Assembly: GCA_013398295.1 (NCBI GenBank)
Contig: VZSF01008960.1
Span: forward strand, 1-64,000
Length of the DNA: 64,000 nucleotides
Reading direction: 5' to 3'
From: Chionis minor
Taxonomy: Eukaryota; Chordata; Aves; Charadriiformes; Chionididae
The notes beneath the pieces are model-generated. The model did not search any database and had not been told where the DNA came from. It was given only the letters and a program-made list of their open reading frames with translations. Positions within the stretch are counted from its first letter, which is position 1, and each line of letters opens with the position of its first letter. Shown here piece after piece: positions 13,222 through 25,339 of the stretch. Position numbers and translations under genes: made by a program.

Positions 13222-14084
13222 ATAGAATCATAGAATGGTTACAGTTGGAAGAGACCTTAAAAAATCGTCTAGTTCCAACCCCCTGCCATGGGCAGTGACA
13301 CCTACCACTAGACCAGGTTACTCAAAGCCCTATCCACCCTCACCTTGAACGCTTCCAGGGAGGGGGCATCCACAGCCTTTGTGGGCAGCCTGTTCCAGTG
13401 TCTCACCACCCTCAAAGAAAGAATCTGTGGTAAAGAGTCCGTCTACACCCTTTCTGTAGGACCCCTTTAAGTACTGAAAGACTTAAGGTCTCCCCAGAGC
13501 CTTCTCTTCTCCAGGCTGAACAACCCCAACTCTCCCAGCCTGTCCTCATAGCAGAGGTGCTCCAGCACTCTGATCATCTCTGTGGCCCTGCTCTGGACTC
13601 GGTCCAGCAGGCCTGTGTCCTTCTTACGTTGGGGGCTCCAGAGCTGGACGCAGTATTGCAGGTGGGTCTCACGAGAGCAGAGTAGTGGGGCAGAATCACC
13701 TTCCTCGACCTGCTGGCCATGCTGCTTTTGATGCAGCCCAGGATGCGGTTGGCTTTCTGGGCTGCGAGTGCACATTGCTGTGTCATGTTGAGCTTGTCAT
13801 CCACCAACACCCTCAAGTCCCTCCCCTCATGGCTGCGCTCAGTCCATTCTCTGCCCAGCCTGTATTTGTGCATGGGGTTGCCCTCACCCAGGTGCAGGAC
13901 CTTGCACTTGGCCTTGTTGAACTTCATGAGGTTTGCATGGGCCCACTTGTCACGCCTGTCCAGGTCCCTCTGGATGGCATCCCGTTCCTCAGGCGTGTCA
14001 GCTGCTCCACACAGCTTGGTGTTGTTGGCAAACTTGCTGAGGGTGCACTCGATCCCAACAGCTGTGTTGCCAACAAAGATGTTA
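13222..14084 (-). mobile_element. CR1 LINE copy A, 3' part of ORF2, frameshifted
   Basis: The octamer end (ATAGAATCATAGAATGG) is at 13222 and the break is at about 14084, in the RT core. Minus-strand reading gives the RT C-terminal region in two frames: 13927-13574 ([35 protein letters not shown]) and 13775-13467 ([28 protein letters not shown]). A frameshift near 13660-13670, after LVRP, joins them. About 80 bp of the 3' region present in copy B are missing near 13413-13430. Bases 13434-14032 are identical to 20217-20815. Confidence 0.92.
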
Positions 14085-15772
14085 TGATATGTTTGAACTT
14101 AAAGTAACCTTTCATCAACAAAGCATGTTTTCCTCATTTGCAAAAGTAACTGCTTAACTGAAAAATAAACCTTTGGCTACCTAAAATAGCTGTATTTTTA
14201 ATGTCATAGTCTCTCTTGTATTTCATGCTGAGGCTAATATCTTTATGATAAGTGTTTCTAATGGAAAATGTCAGTGAATTAAATGTGGCAGTAATCATCA
14301 ATTGCTATGAAACTGTAGAAATTGAATTAAAAGTAAATCATTATTTTTAATAACAAGCGCATGATCCAGTGAAAACAATTTTTTGATTTGAATCTGTTGG
14401 GTTTTTTAGTGCCACCCATGCCTAGAAAAGAGTGTTGTAGTTGGTGAAATTTTATCAGGATTTTACAACAACATTGAGGCAGAATCTTAGGCCCTTCCTG
14501 TATAACTGACTTCAAACCTCTTTGAAAAAAGACTTCCGTCTACCAAGAAAACAATATTTATCCTGCACTATGTATGAATCAAAATCCAATCATACTTTAA
14601 AGGATTATTACTGCTACTAATACCGATACGGTCTTTTTATTTTTGTTGGGCAATTCTTCAACAAATATGATCAAAATAATATGGTCATCCTTAACTGGAG
14701 GTGATTTTTTAGTCACATAATATATATTGCTGTCCAGGTCAGTTTTATAGGCTGTCCTCAAATCCTGTCTGTAAGTTACATGATTAGAAGTTTATCCTGC
14801 AAATTTTCCAGTAGGCAGACAAAAGACGGAACTGTTACTGACTTTTACCTAAATAGTGTAACTTATTCAAAGGCATACAAAATAGTTCTATTTTGCATCT
14901 GCAAAATTGTATCTGCAGTCCGTCCATTGCAGATATATTAATATAAGGTTATAGCAAAGCTTTAGAGTTGTAGTAGCCATTTTCTGGTGGGAAGTTTAAA
15001 GGATTAAGCAGCTCTTTCCGTAGCTGTGTATGTTTGTAGAATATTGGTGCGGTAAAAAGCATTCTTGGGTGTCTATGTTTTCATTTGAGCACTTCCTCCA
15101 TGAATTTACTGCCCAGTAACCTTTAGGCTAAACTGTGCTGGTTTTTTTCATTGACTGCTGAAATGGTAGTTGCAGCCTGTTGGCAAAAAGGACTGTCAGT
15201 TTTGAATGGTGGCTATTGTTCTATTAACGTTAGAGCCCTCTGGCTAGAGGATCAGCAAGAATGCTAAGATAAAGTGACAATGTTGTCTCCTGTTCACAGG
15301 AATAATTTGCTGATAAACTATGACAGTACAAAAAGCCCTAAGGGCTAAGAGTGGGAAAAGCTATATTAAACTTCATGTATTGCTCAGCAGAATTCTTACT
15401 GACAAGCTAATTCATCCATTAGAACCTATTAGGAAGTATGAATTCTAAGTGTATCTTGCACAATAAACCTTGCTTATTTGTACTGTTATAGTTTATAAAA
15501 TAGCTCTTGAAGCAGTTACAAGTCATGAGGTTCTGTTTCTCGGTTTCTGCTTTCATGCTGGTTTTTTTGATGCCAGAACTTTTAATGCGTCATCTAATCC
15601 TTTCAGGGGAAAGAATTATGTAATATTTATTAAGTAAACACACTGAAACTTGTATGCAAAAAGGCTAAATAATTAGTTCCTCTCTCATACTTCCAAATAT
15701 TTGAGTAATTCTTGCAGTCAGGATAACTGTAGATAAGGATTGGTGCCATCATTGTTTCATCAGGCTCTACTA
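14085..15772. other. Intron, unique sequence
   Basis: AT-rich, with no exon, RNA gene or repeat that I could support. Confidence 0.6.
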
Positions 15773-16325
15773 TGTGAGAAACGTGCTCACCAGTAAAAAC
15801 TTAGAATGGGACAAAGTCCGTGGAGCAAACCAGTTTTATTTACAGCGCTGGGTGCATGCTATGGAAGCCTGCATGCACCCTGATCACAGCGTCTGTCATG
15901 CTTTTATTGTGGCAGCAATTACATATGCATAAAGTTTCCAAGTAGTGGTACAAGGTTCCTGAGAGGTGATTGTATATGCATAAAGTTTCTGAGAAATAAA
16001 ACCATGCCCCTCAGCTGGCTGATGCAATCCTTCCTACTTCTGCACATGCTCTTTGGTGGTTGGTGAGGGTCGCAGGCCAAAGGCTCCCAGTCTTCCTCCC
16101 TCTGACCTTCTTACCCCTTGTCCTTCGCATTTTTGCACTCAGTTCTTACTTACCTGCCTGAGCATCTGCTGGAGCCAGGGAGAGGCAGGGGCAGCAGCCT
16201 CCGGCAGCCTGCTGGAAATGGGGAGGGGCAGCAGCAGCAGCCCTAGGTGTGCGTGATAAGTCCCCTGAGACCTACCGCACATGGTCCCTAGTCCTGGTCC
16301 CAGTGATCAGTCCCGGAACTTTACA
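15773..16325 (-). mobile_element. Probable endogenous retrovirus LTR
   Basis: A GC-richer 553-bp block that starts TGTGAGAAACG and ends AACTTTACA on the plus strand, so on the minus strand it reads TGTAAAG...CTCACA with LTR-type TG/CA ends. On that strand AATAAA signals lie at 15908-15903 and 15840-15835, followed by a pyrimidine-rich U5-like end. The U3-like part has a direct repeat of ATATGCATAAAGTTTC (plus-strand sense) at 15923-15938 and 15974-15989, which is enhancer-like. Immediately outside the 5' TG on the minus strand is the purine-rich GGTGGACGGAAAGAA (16340-16326), which would fit a polypurine tract. No target duplication was seen. No viral ORF is present. Confidence 0.6.
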
Positions 16326-16640
16326 TTCTTTCCGTCCACCTGCTTAATCCGCAATTTGACATAAATTACTATTCACAAACCATAGCTGAAGCAAAACTAT
16401 CCCACATAACATACTTTCCACAACTAGAATACTCCAAAAGATGCTCCACTTGATTTAAATACATATTATTTGTAATTAATATACTGGTATAAAAATACAT
16501 GCTTCTAAATACCTCTGGAATTAAAATGTTCTGTGCTGCTTGAAACATTTTGGTGGGTACTGAATACTGGAATTCTTGGAAACCGATACTTCAGTAATAT
16601 ATGCTTTTAAAAATTTTATAACAAATGTTGAAACTGTTAA
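16326..16640. other. Intron or residual retroviral internal sequence
   Basis: If the neighbouring LTR is a 3' LTR, the first tens of bases here (including the purine-rich GGTGGACGGAAAGAA on the minus strand) are what is left of the provirus. No ORF supports this. Confidence 0.35.
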
Positions 16641-16755
16641 CATCATAGAATCATCTAGGTTGGAAAAGACCTTTAAGATCATGGAATCCAACTGAAAACC
16701 TAGCACATCCAAGTCCACCACTAAGCCATGTCCTTAAGTGCCACATCGACATGTC
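16641..16755 (-). mobile_element. CR1 3' end fragment (different subfamily)
   Basis: The plus strand reads CATCATAGAATCATCTAGG, then GGAAAAGACCTTTAAGATCAT, then CCTAGCAC and CCATGTCC. This is the reverse complement of a CR1 3' tail related to the piece at 34221 but distinct from its neighbour. It ends directly at the next CR1's octamer end. Confidence 0.8.
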
Positions 16756-16756
16756 T

Positions 16757-18455
16757 TAGAATCATAGAGTCACAGAATGTTTGAAAAGGACCTTAAAGAT
16801 CATCTGGTTACAACCCCCTGCCACGGGCAACGACACTTCCTACTAGACCAGGTTGCTCAAAGCCCCATCCAGCCTGGCCTTGAACACTTCCAGGGATGGG
16901 GCCTCCACAACTTCCCTGGACAAGCTGTTCCAGTGCCTCACTATCGTCATGGTCAAAAATTTCTGCCTGATATTTATTCTAAATCTCCCCTCTTCCCGTT
17001 TAAAAACATTACCCCTTGTCCTGTCACTACAGGACTGTCCATCTCATTGACAAAGATGGTAAACAGCACTAGTCCCACTACCAGCCCTGAGGAACGACAC
17101 TTGTCAAGCAGTTCCTACTGGTCTCCACTTGGACACTGAGCTGTTGACCACAACTCTTTGAGTGCTTCTATCCAGCCAGTTCATTATCCACCGAATTGTC
17201 CATCAGTCAAATCCACGTCTCTCCACTTTAGAGACCAGGATGTTGTGNTTCTATCCAGCCAGTTCATTATCCACCGAATTGTCCATCAGTCAAATCCACG
17301 TCTCTCCACTTTAGAGACCAGGATGTTGTGTGGGACAGCATCAAATGCTTTGCTTAAATCGAGGTCTATTATGTCCGTTGCTCTTCCCTTTTTCACCAGT
17401 CCCGTAACCCCATCATAGAAGGCCACTATATTTGTTCAGGCATGACTTGCCCTTGGTGAAGCCATTTTGGCTGTCACTGATCACCTCCTTATTGTCCATG
17501 GGCCTTAGCAATTTCCTGGAGGATCTGCTCTGTAATCTTGCCAGACACAGAAGTCACAGAGACTGACCAGCCTGTAATTCCCCAGATTTTCCTTTTTTCC
17601 CTTTTTGAAAATGGGGGTTACGTTTCCCCTTTTCCAGTAAGCCAGAAATTCACCAGACTGCCATGACTTTTCAAATATGATGGAAAGTGGCTTAGCAACT
17701 TCCTCTACCAGTTCCCTCAGGAGGTGCAGATGGATTTGATCAGGTCCCATGGACTCCTGTACCTTCAGGTTCCTTAGATGGTCTCATATGTGATCTTCAC
17801 CTACAGTGGACAGTTCTCCATTCTCACAGTCCCTGCCTTTGCCTTATGTGACTTGGATGGTATGGTTAGAGCCCTTGCCTGTGAAGACAGGCAAAAAAGT
17901 TGAGTGCCTCAGCCTTCTCCGTATCCGAGGTGAGCAGGTCTCCTGTTTCCTTCCAGAGAGGGCCCACATATTTGCTAGTCTTCCTTTTATTTCTGACATA
18001 ACTATAGAAGTTTTTCTTGTTGAAAAAACTTGTTGTAAACCCTTGATGTCCCCGACCAGGTTTAATTTTATCTGGGCTTTAGCCTGCCTAACGTGATCCC
18101 TGGCTTCTCGGACAGTTTCTCTGTATTCCTCCCAGGCTACCTCTTTTTGTTTCCACCCTCTGTAGGCCTCCTTTTTGCTTTTGAGTCTGTCAAGGTGCTC
18201 CTTGTTGATCCATGCAGACCTCCTGGCTTTTTGCCTGATGCATGACTCCTGAGCTTGGAGGAGGTGATCCTTGAATATTAACCACATTTCTTAGGCCCCT
18301 CTTTCCTCCAGGGCTTTATTCCATGGTACTTTGCCAAGCAGATTCCTGAAGAGAGCAAACTCTGCTCCTCTGAAGTCCCAAGGTGGTGAGCTTGCTGCAC
18401 ACTGTCCTCGCTGCCCTGAGGATCATGATCACTGCTGCCAAGGCTACCCTTAGGA
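16757..18455 (-). mobile_element. CR1 LINE with internal deletion and an assembly duplication
   Basis: The octamer end is at 16757 (AGAATCATAGAGTCACAGAATG). Minus-strand ORF2 pieces include the start of the RT (17750-17505: GPDQIHLHLLRELVEE, KPLSIIFEKSWQSGE, VTPIFKKGKKENLGNYR) and the endonuclease-RT linker (18287-17844: WLIFKDHLLQAQES, KKEAYRGWKQKEVAWEEYR). It reaches the end of the endonuclease domain at about 18455. Around 17040-17045 the 3' region jumps directly to the RT core (ACAAAGATGGTAAACAGCAC). Compared with the copy at 44051 this removes roughly 640 bp, including the FADD catalytic motif. The copy also carries the N and 82-bp duplication described separately. It is inactive. Confidence 0.9.
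17166..17330. repeat. 82-bp perfect tandem duplication around a single N (assembly join)
   Basis: Bases 17166-17247 and 17249-17330 are the same 82 bp, separated only by N at 17248. The only ambiguous base in the window falls exactly between the two copies. This is what an unmerged overlap between two contigs looks like, placed inside a CR1. Confidence 0.93.
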
Positions 18456-19918
18456 ACTAAGATCTTAACATAAATCTTAAGATGTATTTCTAGAATTCAT
18501 GTGTAGTTGAAGAAGACAATGTGGTAAATAAATAGCCTTTTATTTACCTTTTTTTCTGCCTCAAATGATGTTTCTTATGTAAACTCATCAAATTGTGATT
18601 ATTGTTCATTCACGTCTATTGTCATGAACTTTTAAGCATCTCTTCTACTGAAATTGGTGAAGTACAGATGTTCCCTTGGTGGCTGGACTGTTTTTCAAGC
18701 ATGAAATTTTTGTCACATGGAATGAATAGCAGAATTAATCCACATTTTAAGTTCCTACTATGGTTGTACAGTCAGTTTTGTAGCCATGTACTTGGTTACA
18801 TTTGTGATACTCCAGGTTTGTGAGGCTATCCTTTACTTTGACATCCAAATAATGCTTATTGTAATGTAATGAGGAGTGAAAATGACCTTTCTAGAGTATT
18901 TGCAGGTGAATGTGTTTCCATTGTTGCAAATAGGCTGGGTTCCTGGATAACTTATAGTCTTACTGGAATCTTAGGACCCAGTTTTAAAGTGTGTGGGTTG
19001 CATACCTTTGTTTTATTAAATACAAAAAAAATTTTTCAGACTTGTACCTGAAGGTTCAAGTCATTCTTAAGTCTTCTGCTTGAGGGTCTTGCTGAACAGG
19101 TATGTGTAAAATAGATTAAATATAAAGGGATCTGTAATTCCTGTGTGGCTACTCTCACTCTAGTAAAACTGTTTTTGCTGGTGTAAGTTCCTTGAAACTT
19201 ACTTGAGTCTTGCCATGACAGAACTCTTTGTTTTCTGAAAAATGAGTGCATCCACGTGGGGTATATACATTGTTGTAATAGCAGTGGTCAGTTGTAGACC
19301 AAGGCCATGTTCTGTATTAAATCTTTTCATTCCCTTTTTCAGCTATGCAGAAAGAAGCTCTAATACAGTCTTTCTTTGGCTTTTAAGACTAGTCTGAATG
19401 CAGTACTGAGTAAAATACTTTCTGCTATTCTGTCATTTGTGTGACCAAAATGACATCACTCATTCCTTTTTTGCCCAAAGAGTGAAGGTGGTCTGTTCCA
19501 CGGCCCAACACTCAACACAATATTCAAAGTATGACCTCAAATACCATTCTACCATTTACTATGTGCATCTGTTCCAGCCCTCATCAGAATTCCACTGTCT
19601 TGTTTCAGTTTCCTGTAAGAAAATTAATTGAGCAAAAGACATAAAAAGTATGCTTTTGCAAAGGGAGTAACATTGCCTAAACTAGATGTCATGTTAGAGG
19701 AAGGAGGAGCAGATTAGGGGGGAACAGTAGTGCAATACCTTCTGGTTTCATGCCAGCAGACTGTTAAATCAGTTGAGGTGTTCATGAGACATTCATCTTT
19801 GCATACTGGTAAGTCTCAAACAGTTTTTGTAGTATTTCATGATGTTAGTTTCCAGATGTCAAATTGAATTAAAGCATATTCACTATTTTCCTATTTTCTG
19901 AACTCTACATTTCCATTA
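18456..19918. other. Intron, unique sequence
   Basis: AT-rich with no supported gene or repeat. It ends where CR1 copy B begins. Confidence 0.6.
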
Positions 19919-20815
19919 AATCATAAAGTCATAGAATGTTTTGGGTTGGAAGGGACCTTAAAGATCATCTAGTTCCAACCCCCTGCCATGGGCAGGGTCA
20001 CCTACCACTAGACCAGGTTACTCAAAGCCCCATCCAACCCTGCCTTGAACGCTTCCAGGGAGGGGGCATCCACAGCCTCTGTGGGCAACCTGTTCTAGTG
20101 TCTCACCACCCTCAAAGTAAAGAATTTCTTGCTAATATCTGTTCTAAATCTACCCTCTTTCAGTTTAAAACCATTACCCCTCCTCCTCTCACAAACTCTG
20201 CGGTAGAGAGTCCGTCTACACCCTTTCTGTAGGACCCCTTTAAGTACTGAAAGACTTAAGGTCTCCCCAGAGCCTTCTCTTCTCCAGGCTGAACAACCCC
20301 AACTCTCCCAGCCTGTCCTCATAGCAGAGGTGCTCCAGCACTCTGATCATCTCTGTGGCCCTGCTCTGGACTCGGTCCAGCAGGCCTGTGTCCTTCTTAC
20401 GTTGGGGGCTCCAGAGCTGGACGCAGTATTGCAGGTGGGTCTCACGAGAGCAGAGTAGTGGGGCAGAATCACCTTCCTCGACCTGCTGGCCATGCTGCTT
20501 TTGATGCAGCCCAGGATGCGGTTGGCTTTCTGGGCTGCGAGTGCACATTGCTGTGTCATGTTGAGCTTGTCATCCACCAACACCCTCAAGTCCCTCCCCT
20601 CATGGCTGCGCTCAGTCCATTCTCTGCCCAGCCTGTATTTGTGCATGGGGTTGCCCTCACCCAGGTGCAGGACCTTGCACTTGGCCTTGTTGAACTTCAT
20701 GAGGTTTGCATGGGCCCACTTGTCACGCCTGTCCAGGTCCCTCTGGATGGCATCCCGTTCCTCAGGCGTGTCAGCTGCTCCACACAGCTTGGTGTTGTTG
20801 GCAAATGTTGTTGGT
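19919..20815 (-). mobile_element. CR1 LINE copy B, 3' part of ORF2, same frameshift as copy A
   Basis: A weak octamer end lies at 19919 (TCATAAAGTCATAGAATG). Minus-strand reading gives the same two frames as copy A: 20700-20347 and 20548-20240. Bases 20217-20815 equal 13434-14032 with no mismatch or gap that I could find, including the frameshift. The first ~190 bp of the tail differ from copy A by about a dozen bases. The copy stops inside the RT region at 20815, right where identity with copy A stops, and is followed by unrelated sequence (TGTTGTTGGTTCGGATG). Confidence 0.92.
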
Positions 20816-23800
20816 TCGGATGTAGTAGTGAGTCCTGGGAAAGACAGGAGACCTCAGTTTCTAATAGAAAGTAAGTGTGTATGGGAATAATCTCTTTCAG
20901 ATGTTCTAAAAACTATTTCCTTATCACCATTAGAAATTGAGGGACATACTTCTAAGAATTTGAGAGGCATTATATTCTTTGGTAGCATGTTGCTGATAGC
21001 AAAGTTTCCTACTTAAATATGAATGAAAGAGTACATATGGTCAAAGTTTTGCTGCTTCTTCCATTAGCCTGATGGAGAACAGCAAGTTTCTTCCCGCTGT
21101 TTCCTTGGGAACTTACTTTACTTGATGAATCCAACATGCTGAATTAAAATACATCATCATCTGTCCTTCAAAAGTGTTTTCTAGGACTTACATAGTATTG
21201 TTTCTGCTCACTTTGTTCAGTTCAAGCAGACTCAAATTTAAGAAGAGGAAATTTTTTTTAAGTTTGTTTTCCTCTCTGAAAGTTTTTGAACAGAAAGCTA
21301 GAGAAATTACTGATTGCTTTAATGACATGCTTTCTTTTTAGTGCTACTGCTGTAGCAAGCTGCCACTCTGAGATATTGTTATCCCTCCTTCCCTCCTTCC
21401 TTCTTCCCTTCCGTTTTTTCCCGCTTCTCTCCAGTTGTGGTGTTATATTATCCATGGCCTAGACTGACTTAAGATTTTAAATGCATGGTACCACAAATTC
21501 TAAATATTTTCCATGTTTTAATTTTAAAGCTTTGTTTTGTTATAGCAGGACATTTTAAAACCAGATTTATTTCATACTGATTTCTTGAAAAATATGCCAA
21601 AATGGAATTCATATGCACCCAATGCTCTTTTCAAGCTGTAAGTGCTTCTAACTAATATAACAGGAAAAAAATTCTGTAATGCAAAGTGGACCATTTTATG
21701 CCCTCCAACTCACCCTCTACAGAATAGTCTAGGGTTACATGAACTTTTTGCCCACCCATCAATATAACTGCATTTTTGTCATGGCTGTCAGAAAGGTTAT
21801 GGATTCCGTGATTTTCATGTTTTTTAAAAAATGTCTGTGACTTTTGACATTGTGGTTTTTTGCATGTGTGTGGGAGGATGTGATGGTAAACAGTGTCAAC
21901 CATTTTCAGTGAGAACTTTGAGGGCTGCCAAGTTAAGCTTTGAGCTCCATGGGAAGCAAGTGGAGAACAGGAGCTCAGCAGCAGCTCTGCAGTCACACAC
22001 AGGATTAGCCATGTGAACTCCCAGTGAGAACTTCTAATTCTTCCAGAAGTAGTTATGCTTCCTATTCCTCAGGAGGATGCGGGGTTTTTTTATACTCTTA
22101 CTTAGGAAGGTCAATAACTATATTGTGATTCCTGTTTGAGATCCTGCTGTGGTTCTCAGAGCAAGCTTCACTCTTTTTTTGAGGGGTTTTTGCCTTTTTT
22201 GGTGGTGTCAAGTACTTGAACTTTTTGGTATAAGAAACCATGACTTGCGACACTCTAGAATCTTTATGTTTTATTTCAGCTCATGCCCTTAGCTTTTAAA
22301 AAATATCAAAGGAAGAGCTCTTACAGATAGTTGTTGATTATGAACACTTGAATCAATTTCAATAAATGCTATTTTCTGTTTTGCTTTGAAGATATGATAA
22401 AATAGCAAAACCAGTCAGTTTGTGGGTTTTGTGGTTCCTGAATTTGCCCAGGACTAAGGTTTGCAAATAACTTCAGGGACATAAATTAAAACAGCATGGG
22501 ATTGAATAATGGTTTAGAAATTTAATGTTTTTACCTTAAATGTCTCCATCTTTCCCACTTGTCTATCTGCATGTGCTAGCGCCTCATAATTTGATACCTA
22601 ACAGATTATTTGGGTGACGGGTTGGCTTTCAGGAGCACACAAAAATAATAATGCAACTAAGCTTTGTATTACAGGTTGGTCTTAAAAGGAGATATTTACC
22701 GTTCATGTAGGAAATGCTTAGGTTAAACGCTGTTTGCTCTTGGTAACCTGTGGCACTTTGTAATCTGTCTCAAATGGTACCCTCCAGGCACAGCGAGTTT
22801 TGCAGTTGTGTTGCGCAGCAGAGTACAGGGAACTTAGGCTAGGCAAGCCTGTACTTGATGAATAGACCCAATATCACTGAGGCACCATGTCCATTCTGAG
22901 AAGACCATTGTTTCCAAATTTTAATTTTGGAAGTTCATCTTTTTCTGTTCAATGTATTACATTCATGGGAATTTTTTTTTTTTTCCCAATTTTCTATCAG
23001 TACAGCATATATAGATAACGTGGGACTGGATTGTGTTAGTGTCAGAAAAATGTGGGATCTTCAGATACTAGTGAGTTGTTATAAAGGGACATGAATTCGT
23101 ATTTTTGTTCTTAGTTTTTGAAGGCCAGAAAACATTATTAGATTATGCAATCTGGCTTCTTTCATACCACTCGTTCACTTTCACAGTTACCCAGTTCTGA
23201 AACTAATTATTTCATGATTTAGTCATTAAGCAGTTATTGTTAGTAAATTGTTATATCCCTAAATCTTTATATTCCAGAACCAGAAGTTTCTAGTGAAAGA
23301 TGTATCACCAGTACTTAAACACACAGTATACTAGAGAAAGTATAAAGGTTTGCCCGTATTAGTGGACAATCTGTAGCAAGAATGTGAACTCCCAAAATTT
23401 CATGTCAGCTGGACCTGTGGAGAAAGTCCTTTGTGATACCACGTTAGGCATTTTGAGTCTTCATCTCAAGATATTACAGGATTTGTTAAAACTACCTGAG
23501 AAGAGAGATGTAGCCCCTCTAATACATTATCCCCATTCTATTTGAATCACTGATTCTATAAAGGAAATAAAACAACTCCAACAGATGTTATAGAAGTGGG
23601 ATAAAAATCTTTCTTGTCCTTGCTTTTGTAGTATCATATATAATTATCATTACTGTCTTAATTCAGAATTGCTAATGTCATGACCATGTTAGAAGAACTG
23701 CAAAACTTAGGCTTTTCACCATAGACTGCGAAGCATGCAGGGAAAGTGGGGCTGTTTGTTTGTTAATGAGTAATAAAAATAGATCAGAGGCAAATGTTAT

Positions 23801-25339
23801 ATTCTTAGGATAGCAAAGACTGTGCTTATTCTTTTGTCATGTGGGAAGTGATTTTAATAAATATATGCTTACTGCCAGGAAATTCTTGGGTAAACAAAAA
23901 GGCCTATTCTCTTTGGCTTGCAGTGAAGCATTTAGGAGTCTAAGAAGAAAGGTATAAAAGGGACCTTCAAGGGCACTGACAACAGGCCCCTACTATTGAA
24001 GGTACAAAATTATGCAATCCCTTTCATGAATTTCTTAAGATTTATTGTAAGAAAATGTGTTTTTTCCTTAATTTAGATAGATACTACCATGTACATATAT
24101 TTTTACTGTTCCATTTGGAACTTTTTTTGGTTGTCAGAATTTTAGCTGGACATGATTTCTGGAAAAACGTTAGACTACTCTCAGAACCTAGTTATTTATA
24201 TAGAATTAGTTTTTTTCAGAGTTTTTAATCTAGAAATATGACAGCTGGCTACATTCCCTTTCTCTAATGTACTTACATAGATGTCTTTTTATTCTTCTCT
24301 CTTCACATCTTTACTATATATGCTTTTCTAAATACATCCTTTACTACTATGCTGCCTAGAAGTCTACAGTTTTCTTCAGAATATCTGAAAAAAAAGACTA
24401 GGATTTTATTCCATTCTTGTCACTATATCCTTCATTTATATGAGTGACATCCATGAACTAGACTAGAGATTATCATAAGAACAAAAAGAAGAAAAAGAAA
24501 AGCAGACATACTTTCTTCTTAAATTGCTGATTATATTTTGGGGATTATCTTCATTCTTTTGTTTTACAAATACAATGACTGTTTTGTTTTCATAAAGTCC
24601 AGCAGTCTCTTTGACTCAGAGTTATGATTAGATTGAGGAATATTTCTGCCATCAACTATGTCAGATTTGTGCAGAAGAGGATGGAAGGAGTTCTGTCTGT
24701 TAATAAAAAATATTTAAAAAGTCTACCAGGCATTCATAAAAAGTGTGGATCAGGGTGAGATCTAACCATTTAATTTAGGAAGATGAAATTTACTTGCAAT
24801 CATTGTTATAAAGCCAAATATTTTTCACATACCCTTCGTAGATTATGCAGAGCCTGGAAGACACTGGAAAGAGAGTATTTCCTTGTTGGTCTGCATGATT
24901 CTGGCATGAAGTAGCCAGGGGGTTTATTAAATTTGCCCAAATACTTGAGATTAAATATTCTAAAACAGCTTTGGAAAGTACAGCAGATCTAAAGGATTTT
25001 CGCCATATTTTCTTTCCAGTTCTCTGTATGTAGCTGTGCAAAATTTCCATGTCAGAGTAGACCATGCTGTCTTGGTGTGTGAGTAAATGGTGCCTCATTC
25101 TGTCACCTTCATACTAATGATTGTTCAGAGAGAATAGTACGTGATGGGAACTTTGGTCAGAAATCTACGATTTGCACATTTTATTTTTGTACAGAGATCT
25201 GTGTTCTGGTCTATGAGTCTTAGTTAACATTGGGCACTATAGATTTTTGAATGCTTGGCAAGGAAGTATATTTATTTTGGCTGAGTGTGTGGAAACATGT
25301 GAAGCTTTCCTTTTTCCCATCATGTAAACTAGAAATAGA
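20816..25339. other. Intron, unique sequence with a pyrimidine tract
   Basis: No exon or recent repeat was recognised. 21383-21430 is a CCTT-rich pyrimidine tract (CCTCCTTCCCTCCTTCC and on). Confidence 0.6.
21383..21430 (+). repeat. Polypyrimidine (CCTT)n-like tract
   Basis: Nearly pure C/T for about 48 bases with CCTT/CCCTT units. It is a decayed microsatellite and can adopt triplex structure. Confidence 0.8.

Noticed and set aside
13685..14107. Plus-strand open stretches of 120-148 codons opposite the CR1 copies (13685, 13719, 20458, 20492, 44476, 44648)
   Set aside because: They are the antisense shadow of CR1 ORF2; similar ones recur in every CR1 copy.
16053..16256. 67-codon stretch in the GC-rich block
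   Set aside because: Lies inside the probable LTR, with no domain.
16777..17418. Plus-strand open stretches over CR1 tails (16777, 16853, 17158)
   Set aside because: Antisense to a CR1; the one crossing 17248 reads through the N and the duplicated 82 bp.
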